64,000 nt of DNA from Atopsyche davidsoni (taxonomy: Eukaryota > Arthropoda > Insecta > Trichoptera > Hydrobiosidae): positions 5,307,501 to 5,371,500 of the forward strand of contig JAILWY010000009.1 in the NCBI GenBank assembly GCA_022113835.1, in the 5' to 3' direction. Position numbers and translations under genes: made by a program. Shown here in pieces: positions 27,001 to 35,112 of this stretch. Each line of letters opens with the position of its first letter. Position 1 is the stretch's first letter. The notes under the pieces were generated by a model, which was given only the letters and a program-made list of their open reading frames with translations, ran no database searches and was not told the DNA's origin.

Positions 27001-30000
27001 CGGGGCGTCGGATTCCATAGCTTTTGGTGACGTGCTCTTTTTGGCAGAGAGTTTTGCGTCCTCGATGGAGCTCATGGTGCCAGCGGTGCCGTCCTGGGGA
27101 AAGACGAATTCTTTCTGTCGCTTCGGGGGGTCCTTGCGAGCCGGAGGTTTGGGGCCGGTCGAGGTGTACATGTAGAGGTGGCTGTGCTTGTCGGGCGGGG
27201 GCAGGTGGCGCGGGGGTGCCGGGGGAGGAGGGCGCGGCGCAGGTGGAGGCCCAGGGGGAGGCGCGGGCCCAGGGCCAGGCACTGCAGGCACTGGAGGCCC
27301 TGGAGGCCCCGGAGATCGCCGCGGCAGGGGAGGCACGGCGGGAGGCGCCGCCACGGAGCGCGCGGGCACCGCGGGGGCGCGCCAGGGGACGGGCGGGGCC
27401 GGGGGCGCTCTCTGGGATGCCTGCTAAACTATTCATAGTCAGTCGCTACTCACGTGTTACAACATTTAATAAAATATGAATTTCAAAATCATTCACAGAA
27501 ACTGATTGTATCCACAGAATCCACTGAGAGGTCATCAACTTATCGCACAGTGTTTTTTTTACTCACCGTGAGAGAAGATATCTTTTTGCGTGTTAAGCGC
27601 CCCACACATGTACCAACAAATTGCACAAAGGTGTAGGTGTATATTCACTGGTATATGGCTACCCTATTTAGGCGCTTAGACACAGAGATGCTGATGTTTT
27701 TAGTGGCGTTATTTATACAAGAGTCTAGGTCTAATAATCAATTTTTTTTGATCATTTTCTAGTCCGTTTTGCGAAAAATCGACTGCACCAATCATAAAAA
27801 TTTAAATGCAAAAAGTTTGATACATACCTTCTTTCGAACAGAATATATTTTTATTTCTTATAAATTTACTATTAATATGATAAATATGTGTTTTTCCGAT
27901 TAAAGTGCAGGAACTTGGAGATTCGTCCATATTCATGTCCCTTTTCCAAAAGTCCTAAACATTTAAAAGTATTTTTTTTAATTGGAATTAAAAGATTAAA
28001 TATAAACCCTGTGCGATATATTATTTTCAAAATTAAAAAAAACAATTCTTTAACAAACTTTGGTTTTAAAAAGTCGTCATTTTATCTAATTTTTCAACAT
28101 CTTCAAGATTTTATTTTACCCTGAAAATGGACGTTAATTAATTAATAATAAATAGATAAATATAATTTGTAGTTTTTTCAACACTTTGTAAAAAAATCAA
28201 CTTTCGAAAAAAAAAAAAATCATTCGAGTCATCAATGTTTAGGATTCTTGGAACAGGTACACAACGAATCTCCAAGTTCCTACACTTCAATCGGAAAAAC
28301 ACATATTTATCATATTAAAACTAAATTTATAAGAAATAAAAAACATTTCACATTTGCGAGAAGGAATGTATCTAACTTTTTGCATTAAAATTTTTCTGAT
28401 TGGTGCTGTCGATTTTTTGCAAGAGGTACAAGAAAATGATCAAAAAACTCGAATATGGAAGCTAAGCCCTAACACGTTGACTGCCAATAGGATTTTCGTA
28501 AAATGTCCAAAAATAGTTTTCACGTTTTTAGGTTTTATGGGTCGAAATACAATTATATCATTTGTTTTGGGATATTTTTATCGGTCATATCGAAGGAAGA
28601 TAGAAGAGGGCCGTGCCGCCCATGTTCAATAGTAGTGGCCGACGGGCAGATCTATCGTCTTTGGTTTTGGTAGCGGGACAAGAAAATATGTTTGTTTTTC
28701 TTTTAACGCCTTCATACTGACTAGGTGGCGTGTGTCACCATGTTGTTGTTATGTGGTGTGGTGTGTGGGTGGGAGGTGGGTGGGGGGATTTGGAGGGGTT
28801 GGTGGGGGGGGGGGGGGATGGCTTTTGGCCTTTTCTGGTATAGGCAATCTTCTAGGTTGTATTCTAGGAGGTGGCTGATCGAGGGGTTTGGGACAAGGGA
28901 TGTTGATGTTTGGAAGGAGTGGGCGAGGTCGATGATTACCTCGTGGATCGTCTTGGTGTTTGTATCCCGGTGGAGTTGGGCATTTTGGACGAACCACAGG
29001 GAGTTCAGTGCCGCAGTGCAGTGGAGGACTTTGTTCTGAATGATTTGAAGGGGTTAAAGCCTCTCAGATGGGGCAGGCGTAGGTAAGGAGTCAGGTATGT
29101 CGTGTCGGCCACCGGTGGCCGACGCGGCACAATTGGAATACCTCCGTGTCGGCCACCGGTGGCTGACACGGCAGTCAACGTGTTAAGTTTCAGCTATCGA
29201 TGCCAAAGTAATTTTCAAGATCTCTCGTGGGTTCTGTCGATGGAGGTGGTTCGAGAGGCGAGCTAGTGCAAGAAGCGGTGGTGAGGTGGCGGGCAGTGAC
29301 CTGAGGCTGCTGCTTGGCGGGGTGGGCGACATGCGGCCGGGCGGGGCGCGAGGGCGGGCAGTAGGGCAGGGCGTCCGAGGGGCAGTACTTGAAGCCGGAG
29401 GGGGGCGCCGCGGGGGCGCAGTAGCCGGCGGAGTGGCGGCGCGCGGGGGCAGCTGGGCGCAGCAGCGACAGCAGGGTCCCCCCGCGCTCGCCGCCGCCCC
29501 CCGCGCCCGCACACGCCGCGCCCGCCAGGCTGGCGGCGCGCGCGCATCTACGAGGTTAGTGGTTAGTAAGCCGCGATCTAGTGGTCGGGTTAGTAGGGAA
29601 CAATGCTGCAGCATACCGCCTTCAACTTCTCTCATATTTAACAGGGTATTCAACCGCAACCTTGATCCGCCGGGCTAGCAGCTCGAGGGTAACCTGCATT
29701 TGTCTGCTTCTGTCAGTGAGGTTAGTAAAGCATAAATTCTGTCTGAAAATATCGCTACAAAAAAACACAGCTTAAGAGCGATGTTCATCAGGTTTCACAG
29801 TTAGTTTTTCCCTATCACTTCTGTCTTGTTTAATAGGCTATTCAACCGCAACCTTGATCCGCCGGGTTAGCAGCTTGAGGGTGACAGCATTGAAACCTGC
29901 ATTTGTCTGCTTCTATCAGTGAGGTTAGTAAAGCATAAACTGAGTCTGAAAATAACAAAAAACATAGCTTAGAAGCAATGTGCAGGCTTCTCAGTTTCCT

Positions 30001-30641
30001 ATGAAGTTATTTAACCGCAAGCTTGTCCGCCGGGTTAGTAGGAGAACGTTGAAGCATGAGGGTGACAACATTGAAACCTGCATTTGTCTGCTTCTGTCAG
30101 TGAGGTAAGTAAAGCATAAATTCAGTCTGAAAATATCTCTATAAAAAAACACAGTTTACGAGCGATGTTCATCAGGTTTCACAGTTAGTTTCACCCTATC
30201 ACTTCTGTCTTGTTTAATAAATTATTAAACCGCAAGCTTGATCCGCCGGGTTAGTAGGGGAACGTTGAAGCTTGAGGCTGACAACATCGAAACCTGCATT
30301 TGTCTGCTTTTGTCAGTGAGGTTAGTAAAGCATAAATTCAGTCTGAAAATATCGCTATTGAAAAAAACACAGCCTAGAAGCGATATTCAGGTTTCTCACT
30401 TAGTTTTTCCTGGTTTGATAAAAACAGGAAGTCTTCAGTGCTTTCCTGGAATACTCCTGTGCTAGTTGACGGGTATAAGTGATGTTTACTTTATATAACA
30501 GTTATTGTGCAATGTTAGTAAAGCTTGAGTTGAGATTAGTTAGCTGGACGGATTCCTGCCCTACCGTGCCCTGTTGGATTCGAAGTTGTGGTCTGCGGCG
30601 GAGGTGTCCAGCCCCTCAGGGTGCAGCTGCCCGCCCACCAT
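10212..30641 (-). CDS. Corin: Corin, type II transmembrane serine protease
   Basis: Fifteen coding exons join in consistent phase into a 1042-residue protein. Order: proline-rich cytoplasmic region (1-391), transmembrane helix (about 392-410), Frizzled cysteine-rich domain with its ten cysteines (about 444-565), two LDL-receptor class A repeats (576-609 and about 612-646), SRCR domain (about 647-755), and an S1 trypsin domain from R768/I769 (RIIGG activation site). The triad is His811 (TASHC), Asp861 (NDVAL) and Ser960 (GDSGGP). Asp954 sits at the base of the S1 pocket and predicts cleavage after Arg or Lys. In mammals Corin activates pro-atrial natriuretic peptide at the cell surface; the insect substrate is not known to me. 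Frizzled plus LDLa plus SRCR plus protease is specific to this family. The start at 30641 is the least certain part: its exon has a good acceptor, so a further 5' exon is likely. Confidence 0.93.
10581..10729 (-). CDS. Corin: Corin exon: protease, S1-pocket region
   Basis: It codes [19 protein letters not shown], the usual block just before the catalytic serine. The Asp of KDACQ is the specificity residue. Phase is 1 at the 5' side and 0 at the 3' side. Confidence 0.93.
10818..10941 (-). CDS. Corin: Corin exon: protease, VIGWGK block
   Basis: It codes [19 protein letters not shown] followed by TVIGWGK, conserved in chymotrypsin-fold proteases. The acceptor is TTCTTCCCTAG and the donor is ACA followed by GTAAGT. 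Confidence 0.93.
11045..11198 (-). CDS. Corin: Corin exon: catalytic Asp
   Basis: It codes [20 protein letters not shown], with the catalytic aspartate in NDVAL. The donor is CAG followed by GTAAAG. Confidence 0.93.
11389..11572 (-). CDS. Corin: Corin exon: activation site and catalytic His
   Basis: It codes the CGKTRQ linker, the zymogen cleavage site [16 protein letters not shown] and the catalytic WVLTASHC. The Cys of CGKTRQ is the usual partner that keeps the protease disulfide-linked to the stem after activation. Confidence 0.95.
11778..11953 (-). CDS. Corin: Corin exon: second half of SRCR domain
   Basis: It codes the C-terminal SRCR half ending [16 protein letters not shown], with the paired cysteines expected at the domain end. 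The acceptor lies just beyond a (TA)n tract at 11995-12045. Confidence 0.85.
11990..12045. repeat. (TA)n microsatellite in a 150-bp intron
   Basis: About 50 bases of alternating TA followed by TG-rich repeats fill most of the intron between the two SRCR exons (11954-12103). Length changes here would act directly on a short intron. Confidence 0.9.
12104..12248 (-). CDS. Corin: Corin exon: first half of SRCR domain
   Basis: It codes [18 protein letters not shown] and [18 protein letters not shown], typical SRCR signatures (RL, W.., VIC..LGY). The codon split with the LDLa exon is T plus TG. Confidence 0.92.
12249..14263 (-). other. Corin intron, no assigned element
   Basis: Two kilobases between the LDLa and SRCR exons. 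A block at about 13020-13290 is more GC-balanced and carries palindromic sites such as CTCACGTGAG; it looks like constrained noncoding DNA, but this cannot be tested here. Confidence 0.5.
14264..14479 (-). CDS. Corin: Corin exon: two LDL-receptor class A repeats
   Basis: Repeat 1 starts [19 protein letters not shown] and ends DQSDELNC; repeat 2 starts [13 protein letters not shown] and ends GQDERNC. Each has six cysteines and the acidic calcium-binding D..SDE or D..DE cluster. Codons are very GC-rich compared with the flanking intron. Confidence 0.95.
14497..15250 (+). mobile_element. LINE-like 3' region with coding remnant
   Basis: An open run ending at 14684 (…[18 protein letters not shown]…, then EELERQRQ) is followed by a 3' UTR-like segment with the same terminal block as 2584-2890 and 44070-44113 (GTACCACAGCGCTGCCC). 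It starts about 18 bases from the acceptor of the Corin LDLa exon. I cannot assign the clade; the coding remnant is not a domain I recognise. Confidence 0.45.
15960..16664 (+). mobile_element. mariner element, internally deleted
   Basis: Terminal inverted repeats TACGGTGTGTGCATTA lie at both ends and TA dinucleotides flank the element. The N-terminal helix-turn-helix part ([18 protein letters not shown]) is followed at once by the C-terminal part with [16 protein letters not shown] and the family ending. The middle of the transposase is gone and there is a frameshift in the N-terminal part. At 705 bp it is about 55 percent of a normal mariner. It cannot encode a working transposase, but both termini remain. 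Confidence 0.88.
17093..17245 (-). CDS. Corin: Corin exon: end of Frizzled domain
   Basis: It codes [20 protein letters not shown] and the last two domain cysteines (LQC, DVC). Two AG sites lie at its 5' end; phase with the preceding exon selects the first. Confidence 0.93.
17424..17752 (-). mobile_element. 31-bp-TIR element carrying an internal tRNA-like gene
   Basis: Arms 17424-17454 and 17722-17752 are inverted repeats with one mismatch. Between them, on the minus strand, is a tRNA-like segment with A box (TGGTATAATTGG), B-box region and a 6-bp acceptor-like stem (GTGATT/AATCAC) in better-kept relatives. The combination looks like a MITE that carries, or derives from, a tRNA SINE. A relative lacking both TIRs follows in the opposite orientation. 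Confidence 0.7.
17828..18097 (+). mobile_element. tRNA-bearing element, TIR-less copy in inverted orientation
   Basis: This repeats the body of 17424-17752 in the opposite orientation, from the segment just inside the TIR to CATTATCAGATGTAATT. The tRNA part keeps TTGGTATAAATGGTAATGC and GATTCAAATC. CAGATGTAATT occurs as a direct repeat at 17411-17421 and 18087-18097, but the copy at 57012 shares it, so it may belong to the element. Confidence 0.65.
18100..19870. other. Corin intron, no assigned element
   Basis: AT-rich intron DNA with a more GC-balanced block around 18560-18830. No transposon end or splice-flanked open frame stands out. Confidence 0.4.
19880..20076. mobile_element. 197-bp miniature DNA transposon, 8-bp target duplication
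   Basis: Perfect 27-bp terminal inverted repeats (GGTACTTGTTTTTTATCC…) are flanked by an 8-bp direct repeat CAATCTCT (19872-19879 and 20077-20084). Eight-base duplications fit hAT, P or Merlin superfamilies; the GG start fits Merlin better than hAT. It holds three tandem TTAGG units near 20031-20040. Confidence 0.85.
20541..20673 (-). CDS. Corin: Corin exon: Frizzled domain core
   Basis: It codes [18 protein letters not shown] and [20 protein letters not shown], five of the ten domain cysteines in canonical spacing. Confidence 0.95.
21011..21222 (-). mobile_element. Penelope-type repeat with intact hammerhead core
   Basis: On the minus strand CTGATGA (21148-21142) and GAAAC (21122-21118) flank a stem II of GAC/GTC with a long loop, followed by TAGTA, a GUA-type cleavage context. 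The ends (about 21048-21090 and 21178-21222) are inverted repeats. The same family is at 39346-39521. Hammerheads of this form are typical of Penelope-like retroelements. Confidence 0.65.
21900..22079 (-). CDS. Corin: Corin exon: stem and start of Frizzled domain
   Basis: It codes a Thr-rich stem ([15 protein letters not shown]) and the first Frizzled block, [23 protein letters not shown] and NFT are possible N-glycosylation sites on the extracellular side. Confidence 0.93.
22080..23300. other. Corin intron, no assigned element
   Basis: AT-rich DNA between the stem exon and LINE fragments. Nothing else supported. Confidence 0.4.
23656..23910 (+). mobile_element. jockey-like LINE fragment
   Basis: The frame reads …[20 protein letters not shown] and [14 protein letters not shown]…, followed by a proline- and lysine-rich tail. 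This is the end of the reverse transcriptase frame of jockey-type non-LTR elements (cf. …W.L.…RFIQN…). The copy at 28730-29075 is the same family on the other strand. Confidence 0.6.
24085..24345 (-). mobile_element. LINE C-terminal fragment
   Basis: Minus-strand frame with [22 protein letters not shown], resembling the zinc-finger-like C-terminus of many insect LINE polyproteins (C.C….H.…C). It ends about 30 bases from the donor of the Corin transmembrane exon. Confidence 0.55.
24377..24532 (-). CDS. Corin: Corin exon: transmembrane helix
   Basis: It codes [20 protein letters not shown], then [19 protein letters not shown] as the only strong hydrophobic helix, then AYPAVQIN. Basic residues on the N-terminal side put the N-terminus in the cytosol. 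An in-frame TAA 15 bases upstream of the acceptor supports the splice site. Confidence 0.9.
24660..25143. mobile_element. pogo/Tigger-type MITE, 484 bp
   Basis: Ends are CAGTAATACCCCGCTTT and its near-perfect inverse, flanked by TA. CAGT-type termini on TA targets are typical of the pogo/Tigger group. No transposase frame is present. It sits in the Corin intron upstream of the transmembrane exon. Confidence 0.82.
25144..26640. other. Corin intron, no assigned element
   Basis: AT-rich intron DNA. I see no further repeat ends or coding segments. Confidence 0.4.
26644..27420 (-). CDS. Corin: Corin exon: proline-rich cytoplasmic region
   Basis: A 259-codon exon. Its first 60 residues are an almost pure Pro/Ala/Gly/Arg run with many PxxP motifs ([18 protein letters not shown]), suitable for SH3 or WW partners. 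A basic patch ([11 protein letters not shown]) and a Ser/Thr-rich part ([16 protein letters not shown]) follow, then [19 protein letters not shown], which joins in frame to IIRDMRR. A stop (TAG) lies just upstream of the acceptor TTTAGCAG, so the exon must be spliced there. The region is extremely GC-rich against its surroundings. Confidence 0.85.
27742..28200 (+). repeat. Dispersed repeat 'R400', copy 1
   Basis: Shares TTTTTTGATCATTTTCT, CGTTTTGC.AAAAA, GTGTTTTTCCGATT and CTTGGAGATTCGTC with copies at 28252-28454 (inverted), 44281-44662 (inverted) and 55401-55770. No coding capacity. The name is only a label used here. Confidence 0.75.
28252..28454 (-). repeat. Dispersed repeat 'R400', copy 2 (inverted)
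   Basis: Inverse of the first half of copy 1. Together with copy 1 it forms an inverted pair about 700 bp long in the Corin intron. Confidence 0.7.
28473..29182. mobile_element. piggyBac-like MITE with subterminal palindromes
   Basis: The ends are CACGTTGACTGCC and its exact inverse. The right target site is TTAA (29183-29186) and the left is CTAA (28469-28472), one base changed. At the right end two copies of a palindrome (GGCCACCGGTGGCC) sit just inside the terminus. TTAA targeting and this terminus fit piggyBac-like elements. The interior holds the jockey fragment below and no transposase. Confidence 0.72.
28730..29075 (-). mobile_element. jockey-like LINE fragment inside the piggyBac-like element
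   Basis: The minus strand reads …[20 protein letters not shown] then AHSFQTS…, related to 23656-23910, ending in a long proline run ([12 protein letters not shown]). Stops and frame changes show it is dead. Confidence 0.55.
29301..29547 (-). CDS. Corin: Corin exon: cytoplasmic Cys/Pro-rich segment (probable)
   Basis: The acceptor region is strong (TTACTAACCACTAACCTCGTAG, with a branch-point-like CTAAC). The donor CAG followed by GTCACT leaves phase 0, as the next exon needs. The required frame is open over 82 codons and reads [16 protein letters not shown] near its middle. It has no ATG, and its first base completes an Arg codon with the upstream exon. Other frames are also open because the DNA is so GC-rich, so the frame rests on splice phase at both sides. 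Confidence 0.55.
29640..30425. repeat. Tandem array of four 170-215-bp units in a Corin intron
   Basis: The marker AACCGCAA..TTG.TCCGCCGGG recurs at 29652, 29844, 30013 and 30228, each time followed by GCATTTGTCTGCTT and CAGTGAGGT.AGTAAAG. The array fills most of the 1017-bp intron between the first two coding exons. On the minus (gene) strand each unit contains TTACTAACCTCACTGACAG or a close variant, which resembles a branch point plus 3' splice site. Confidence 0.85.
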
Positions 30642-30676
30642 ACTCCCGCCCTGCGCCCATGCTACCGTCAGCCAGT
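30565..30676 (-). CDS. Corin: Corin first recognised coding exon (start at 30641)
   Basis: The acceptor TGTATTGTTCCAG opens a 112-bp exon that ends at the donor CACG followed by GTAGGG. The frame with ATG at 30641 gives [20 protein letters not shown] and leaves CG, which makes an Arg codon with the A of the next exon. That phase match is the main support. The frame is open upstream of the ATG to the acceptor, so a more 5' start is possible. A short Gly/His/acidic N-terminus is reasonable for a cytoplasmic tail. Confidence 0.5.
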
Positions 30677-30699
30677 CTGGAACAATACACCGACATTAA

Positions 30700-33600
30700 A
30701 TTTGTAAAACTGCACATAAAAAAAAAAAAAAAAAAATAGTCAAAGGGCTAGAAGATAACGAAGATTTTTTTGCTAGTTCTTTCGCACTTTAGGGGCTTCT
30801 CCATACTAATAAAGCTCTCGAAATATTCAAACTCATTTTCTGGTGGTGGTAAACACCATTAAACATAATAATACCCCATTTTGCAAATAAAACATATTTT
30901 TTCTGGAGCTATTATTTAAACTGTCAACATAAGTATTTTCTATTAGTGTTTAAAAAAAAAGAAGAAAATAATGACAAACACGTTAAGAATTTTCCCGAAT
31001 TTTTCTTTAGTAAACAAGTTAAATATTTTTTTCATATTCATCACGCTTGAGAACGTATAGTTCAGAGAAAATTAAAAATGAAGTTACACTGCGGAAGAAA
31101 GACAATAGCTTTGAGGCATGAATAAATAAATAACTTGTGACAGTTTGCTGTTATTTGTGGGATGTCGTAACTTTTATTTAAATACAAGTATATCGATAAA
31201 TGTTTTCTATAATAAACTGTCTTGTAATTAGTGGTCGCTTCATGACTAAAAAAAATATAATCCGATCCCATAGTACTTTCTGCCAAAAAGATTAAAAACT
31301 TAGAGTAAGTAGTAAAAGTCCGCTGAGTAGCTGTTTGCGCAGACACTTAATTGGCGTTAAATTCGCGAAAAATCACCTCGTTTATACAGGAAGGGTAAAT
31401 AACCCCGGAATCGGGGATTTTCCGAGCGCCAGTCTTGTTGAAGTAAGGGATCAATCTGCCTCTCGTTAACTTACTGTCCGTCACGTCACTTATTGGATAC
31501 GTGACTCGGGAAAGGAAACGCCGACACTGGCAGCGGCGCCATTCGGGGCACAAGACAAACGTAATTATATTCCAAGATAACCGAATCTCAAGGAATAAAT
31601 TGAAGTACACACAGGCGACAGCTTCTAGATGTTCAAAAGATTTTGGCATATTTTTTTCATAACAAGATCAATGTATCGAATTTCGGAAATATCGTTTACT
31701 CCATCATTCAAAACAGATACAATCAACCAAATTTTCTCGAGGGTGGTGTTGGCAATCGATTTTCAGGTTTTCAGAGCTGTAAAATGGGTTTTTGTAGGTC
31801 TTGGATTTTTATGCTTTTACAACCATATTAATTGATATTAAAAACCGATGATTAAATTATTAATATTAATATTATAATAAAGCAGTGATGTAAGCATACA
31901 CCCATACTGGAATCAAATATAAGAAGAAAAAATATAAAAGATCCAATCAATCCTTAAATTTTAAGTGAATTCCTGTAATTTTTTCAGTAACTTTTTATCG
32001 TAAAAAAATTGCATATTACTAAATACCTTAGCTATTTTTTGTATAGTTTCAACTAATATCGCTAGTCTCTGCGAGATCATGACGCGATTGCGTTAAAGTC
32101 ACGAATGTTGATGACTTCCAAGAAACGGATTATAACTATTTTTCTATGTGTTTTTGTTTATGTGTTTATGTGTTTCCCTTCGTTTATTTTTACTTAAAAA
32201 AAAGTTATACAACAGCTTTTATAGCTCCTCAAAAATTGATAACAAACCTTATCAATTTCTCTAATTTAATAAATATTTTTTATGGATTAAATTTCCCATG
32301 TTTTGAACGTTTTAAAAATTGTGCTATTTATTTCATGTATTCACTTTATAACACAGTACAGTTGGATATACCATATCCTTGAATTTATTCAAATATCCAC
32401 AGTGTACTGTAACAATGCCATCAATATATATTTGACGCAGCTCCTGGAATAATAGGGACGCACCAATTACCATAAAATATTAAACGGTTTTAATAATAGA
32501 TCATCTAATCCGGACCAACTAATATTAATAAAAAAATCTATGCGTCTATAAATTGAGATTTCAAAAGGTATATTATAAAAATTTGGAGTATTTTTAAATA
32601 GTTATGTATGCGCATTTATTATTGCCCCCATTATGTTGATTTATTGTTTTATATTAATTTACGCGGTTTTATTATTATTTTGAATCAATCATTTTGGTGC
32701 TAATACTGAAACCATTTTCATGGAAGACAATTGAGGTTGATTCAAAGTCCAAGTTATGAATTCGTTCAGAAAACCTAAATTGTAAATACCACCTTTGCTT
32801 AAATTAAATAATTACTTTAAAGGAGCTTTAATTATAGAAAAATTACTACCTTTTTTGGTGGTAACAGTCATCATCATACGTTAAATATATTACTCTGAGA
32901 CTGATGGTGATGACGCTATAAATATTCGTAGTATTAAGTGTAAGTAACTAAAGTTATTTTTTTTTAATATTTAAGTAATGATTTAGGTGTGACGACCATC
33001 GTCCTAAATGAAAGGGAATATAAATTAGAATATCGTAACAGGTTAGGGGTTGGCAAAAGGACATAACGGTGGGCCTCATGTTCATGCCTCATATTATTTG
33101 ATGGTTCGCAGAGGAAATTAAATACGAAGCGAAGTTTTTCTCACTCGACAGGCCGGAAATTTGATTGCTGAAACGACATGGCATTCAGGGCGGAGTCGGA
33201 GACGCCAGGCTCCCGCGAGTTTCGCTAAATACTAAGAGCTGGCAATATTAAAATATTAAATCGTATTCAGCCATAATTCCGCTGTAATAAATATTTAATA
33301 TCAGGCATTGTGATCACATTTTTCAGAGTTAAGATCGCGCGGGCGGTTTCCAAAACGAACGAAAGATAAAGAATTTCATATTTATTGGATTGTTGTCTTG
33401 AGCTCATTTATCTTGTAGGTTTGTTGTACTTATGTATGCGGTGAATATTTTGTATGTGTTTATTCAGGCACTGATAATTTATGTTATGTAAAAAAATACG
33501 TTATTTTTAAACTGAGTCTAGTTTATCTGTATTACGTCTTTAAACATGGGATATGCAGTTTTATTCCGTAGTTGACCTTCATCAGATAATATGTGCAAAT

Positions 33601-34600
33601 GTGAAACTCAATATTTCTACTTGGCTTTATTGTTGATAAAAAAAGATTTATTTCAAAAAAATACTTTGATCACTGAGTATTGTTTACACGGTGTTGTTTT
33701 AACAAGGCATTGCAATAAAAAAACATGCGAAAAGAATCAGTTTTGCTCGTAACAAATACTCCGGTTTTAATTAAAATCTGGAGGTTTCTGGTGGAGTTAT
33801 TAGCGAGAGATGAACACGAACACGAAGTTTGTTAATTTGAGCGTTCTCAGAGCCGGAATATAATTTGTCCATGGCGAGTTTTCAGCGAGTCCGTAAATAT
33901 CAAACAGGAAAACTTTCGAAACTAAACTTTCGGCGTCACTGTATTTGTTTGTAATGAAAAGTGTCCATATTTATCTCTCGGTGTTTCAACAAGTAAAAAT
34001 AAAGCAACGCGTATTGTTTATTTTATTGCTTTTAAAACAGTCTCGATAAATCATCAATTTTCAATTTATTTACAGAGTAAAAAAATTCTATATTTCCTCA
34101 TGATAAAGCAAAATCTTATTTACTGCAATTTGTAATATATTATTTTTAAATTTATTTGTTCATAAATATTTTATTGAATAGATAGCACGTATACAATTTC
34201 TTAATGGAAACTCGCGTATATTGTACTTATGTAAGTCGAGATAAACTTTTAGTTGTCTCGTTAAATTATTGTTACTGTATTTATATCATCAAAATTAAGT
34301 TATGAAGTATGTTAAGCCATAGATTCTTTAGATTGTAAATATACATATAAAGCTCTCAAAACATTTAAATAGTCAAATTAATTTAAAAAATATTTTTTTA
34401 TACAATATGTACGCAGATTAGTAAAAAATGGCATCTAAGTAAGCTCAGCTTCAATTCCTGTAGTCTTTTGGGTTAGCCTTGTCATTTGTTAAAAATTTAA
34501 TATTTTATTTTAGTACATTTAAAAATATCAACAAAATGTCTCCAGAATTCTTCAAAAACTGTTGTCATTTTAATAGAACTTTTCGGTTAGGTAAGTTTCC
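30700..34600. other. Region upstream of Corin, no genes assigned
   Basis: AT-rich DNA, either the first Corin intron or intergenic. More GC-balanced islands at about 31370-31570 and 33160-33370 look like constrained noncoding DNA. No repeats were recognised. Confidence 0.4.
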
Positions 34601-34607
34601 ATATCAG

Positions 34608-34750
34608 CGGACGATATATCAATGTCAATTCCAAATACCAGCCCCCGTGCTTCACTGGAGACTATTGTACCCCCGGAGATGCAAGGGTTGTCGGATTGTT
34701 GGAAAGCCATATTACTGCTCTGGACATGTGGATTGTTGGCGATGCGACTG
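34608..34750 (+). CDS. Possible orphan exon with a membrane segment
   Basis: Acceptor-like TTTCCATATCAG and donor-like CTG followed by GTAATA enclose 47 open codons. The translation includes SPRASLETIVPPEMQGLSDC and a hydrophobic run, AILLLWTCGLLAMRL. I do not recognise it. A longer open frame on the minus strand (34570-34938) overlaps it. Chance openness is a real alternative. Confidence 0.2.
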
Positions 34751-34963
34751 GTAATATGCGCTTGAGTTCTCTTACATTGTGTAGCATTTAACTGCATACC
34801 TGGCAGTTTGGATGTAAATTTCGTATTAAATGCCGTACATTGCTGATACGATTTATATCTGTATATTAAAATATAAATGGTGCACACGAAGCGATGAAGT
34901 AAATTGTCATGTTTTTTCAGGACACAAGTGTTTAACATCTTAATATTTTAGAGTATCTAAAAA

Positions 34964-35112
34964 TCACACAAATCACGATGGTATTTTTCTGAGAGTTTCT
35001 TTAATCATTTTTCAATAATTGAAAAAATGTACTTAATCATTATCAATCAATAAAAAACCTATATAGGCAAAATCGTACTTCCTGTGAGACGGTCTAAACA
35101 AAAATCAATAAT
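34964..35112 (+). mobile_element. tRNA-bearing element, 3' half with intact TIR side
   Basis: It begins in the B-box-side flank (CACACAAATCACGATGG) and runs through the whole 3' body to GTACTTCCTGTGAGACGGTCT and AAAATCAATAATAT. It defines the normal order of the 3' body against which the rearranged copies can be read. Confidence 0.7.

Noticed and set aside
26882..27479. Long open frames in other frames and on the plus strand over the proline-rich exon
   Set aside because: They are shadows caused by high GC. Only one frame joins in phase to the transmembrane exon.
29183..29659. A 158-residue minus-strand frame over the 29301-29547 exon
   Set aside because: Its phase does not match the neighbouring Corin exons, and its composition (Pro, Ala, Arg) is what GC-rich noise gives.
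29640..30425. CRISPR-like array
   Set aside because: Units are 170-215 bp with no short constant repeat and spacer pattern, and the DNA is eukaryotic.
34570..34938. 122-residue minus-strand frame
   Set aside because: No recognisable motif and no splice support; it overlaps the better-bounded plus-strand candidate, itself weak.
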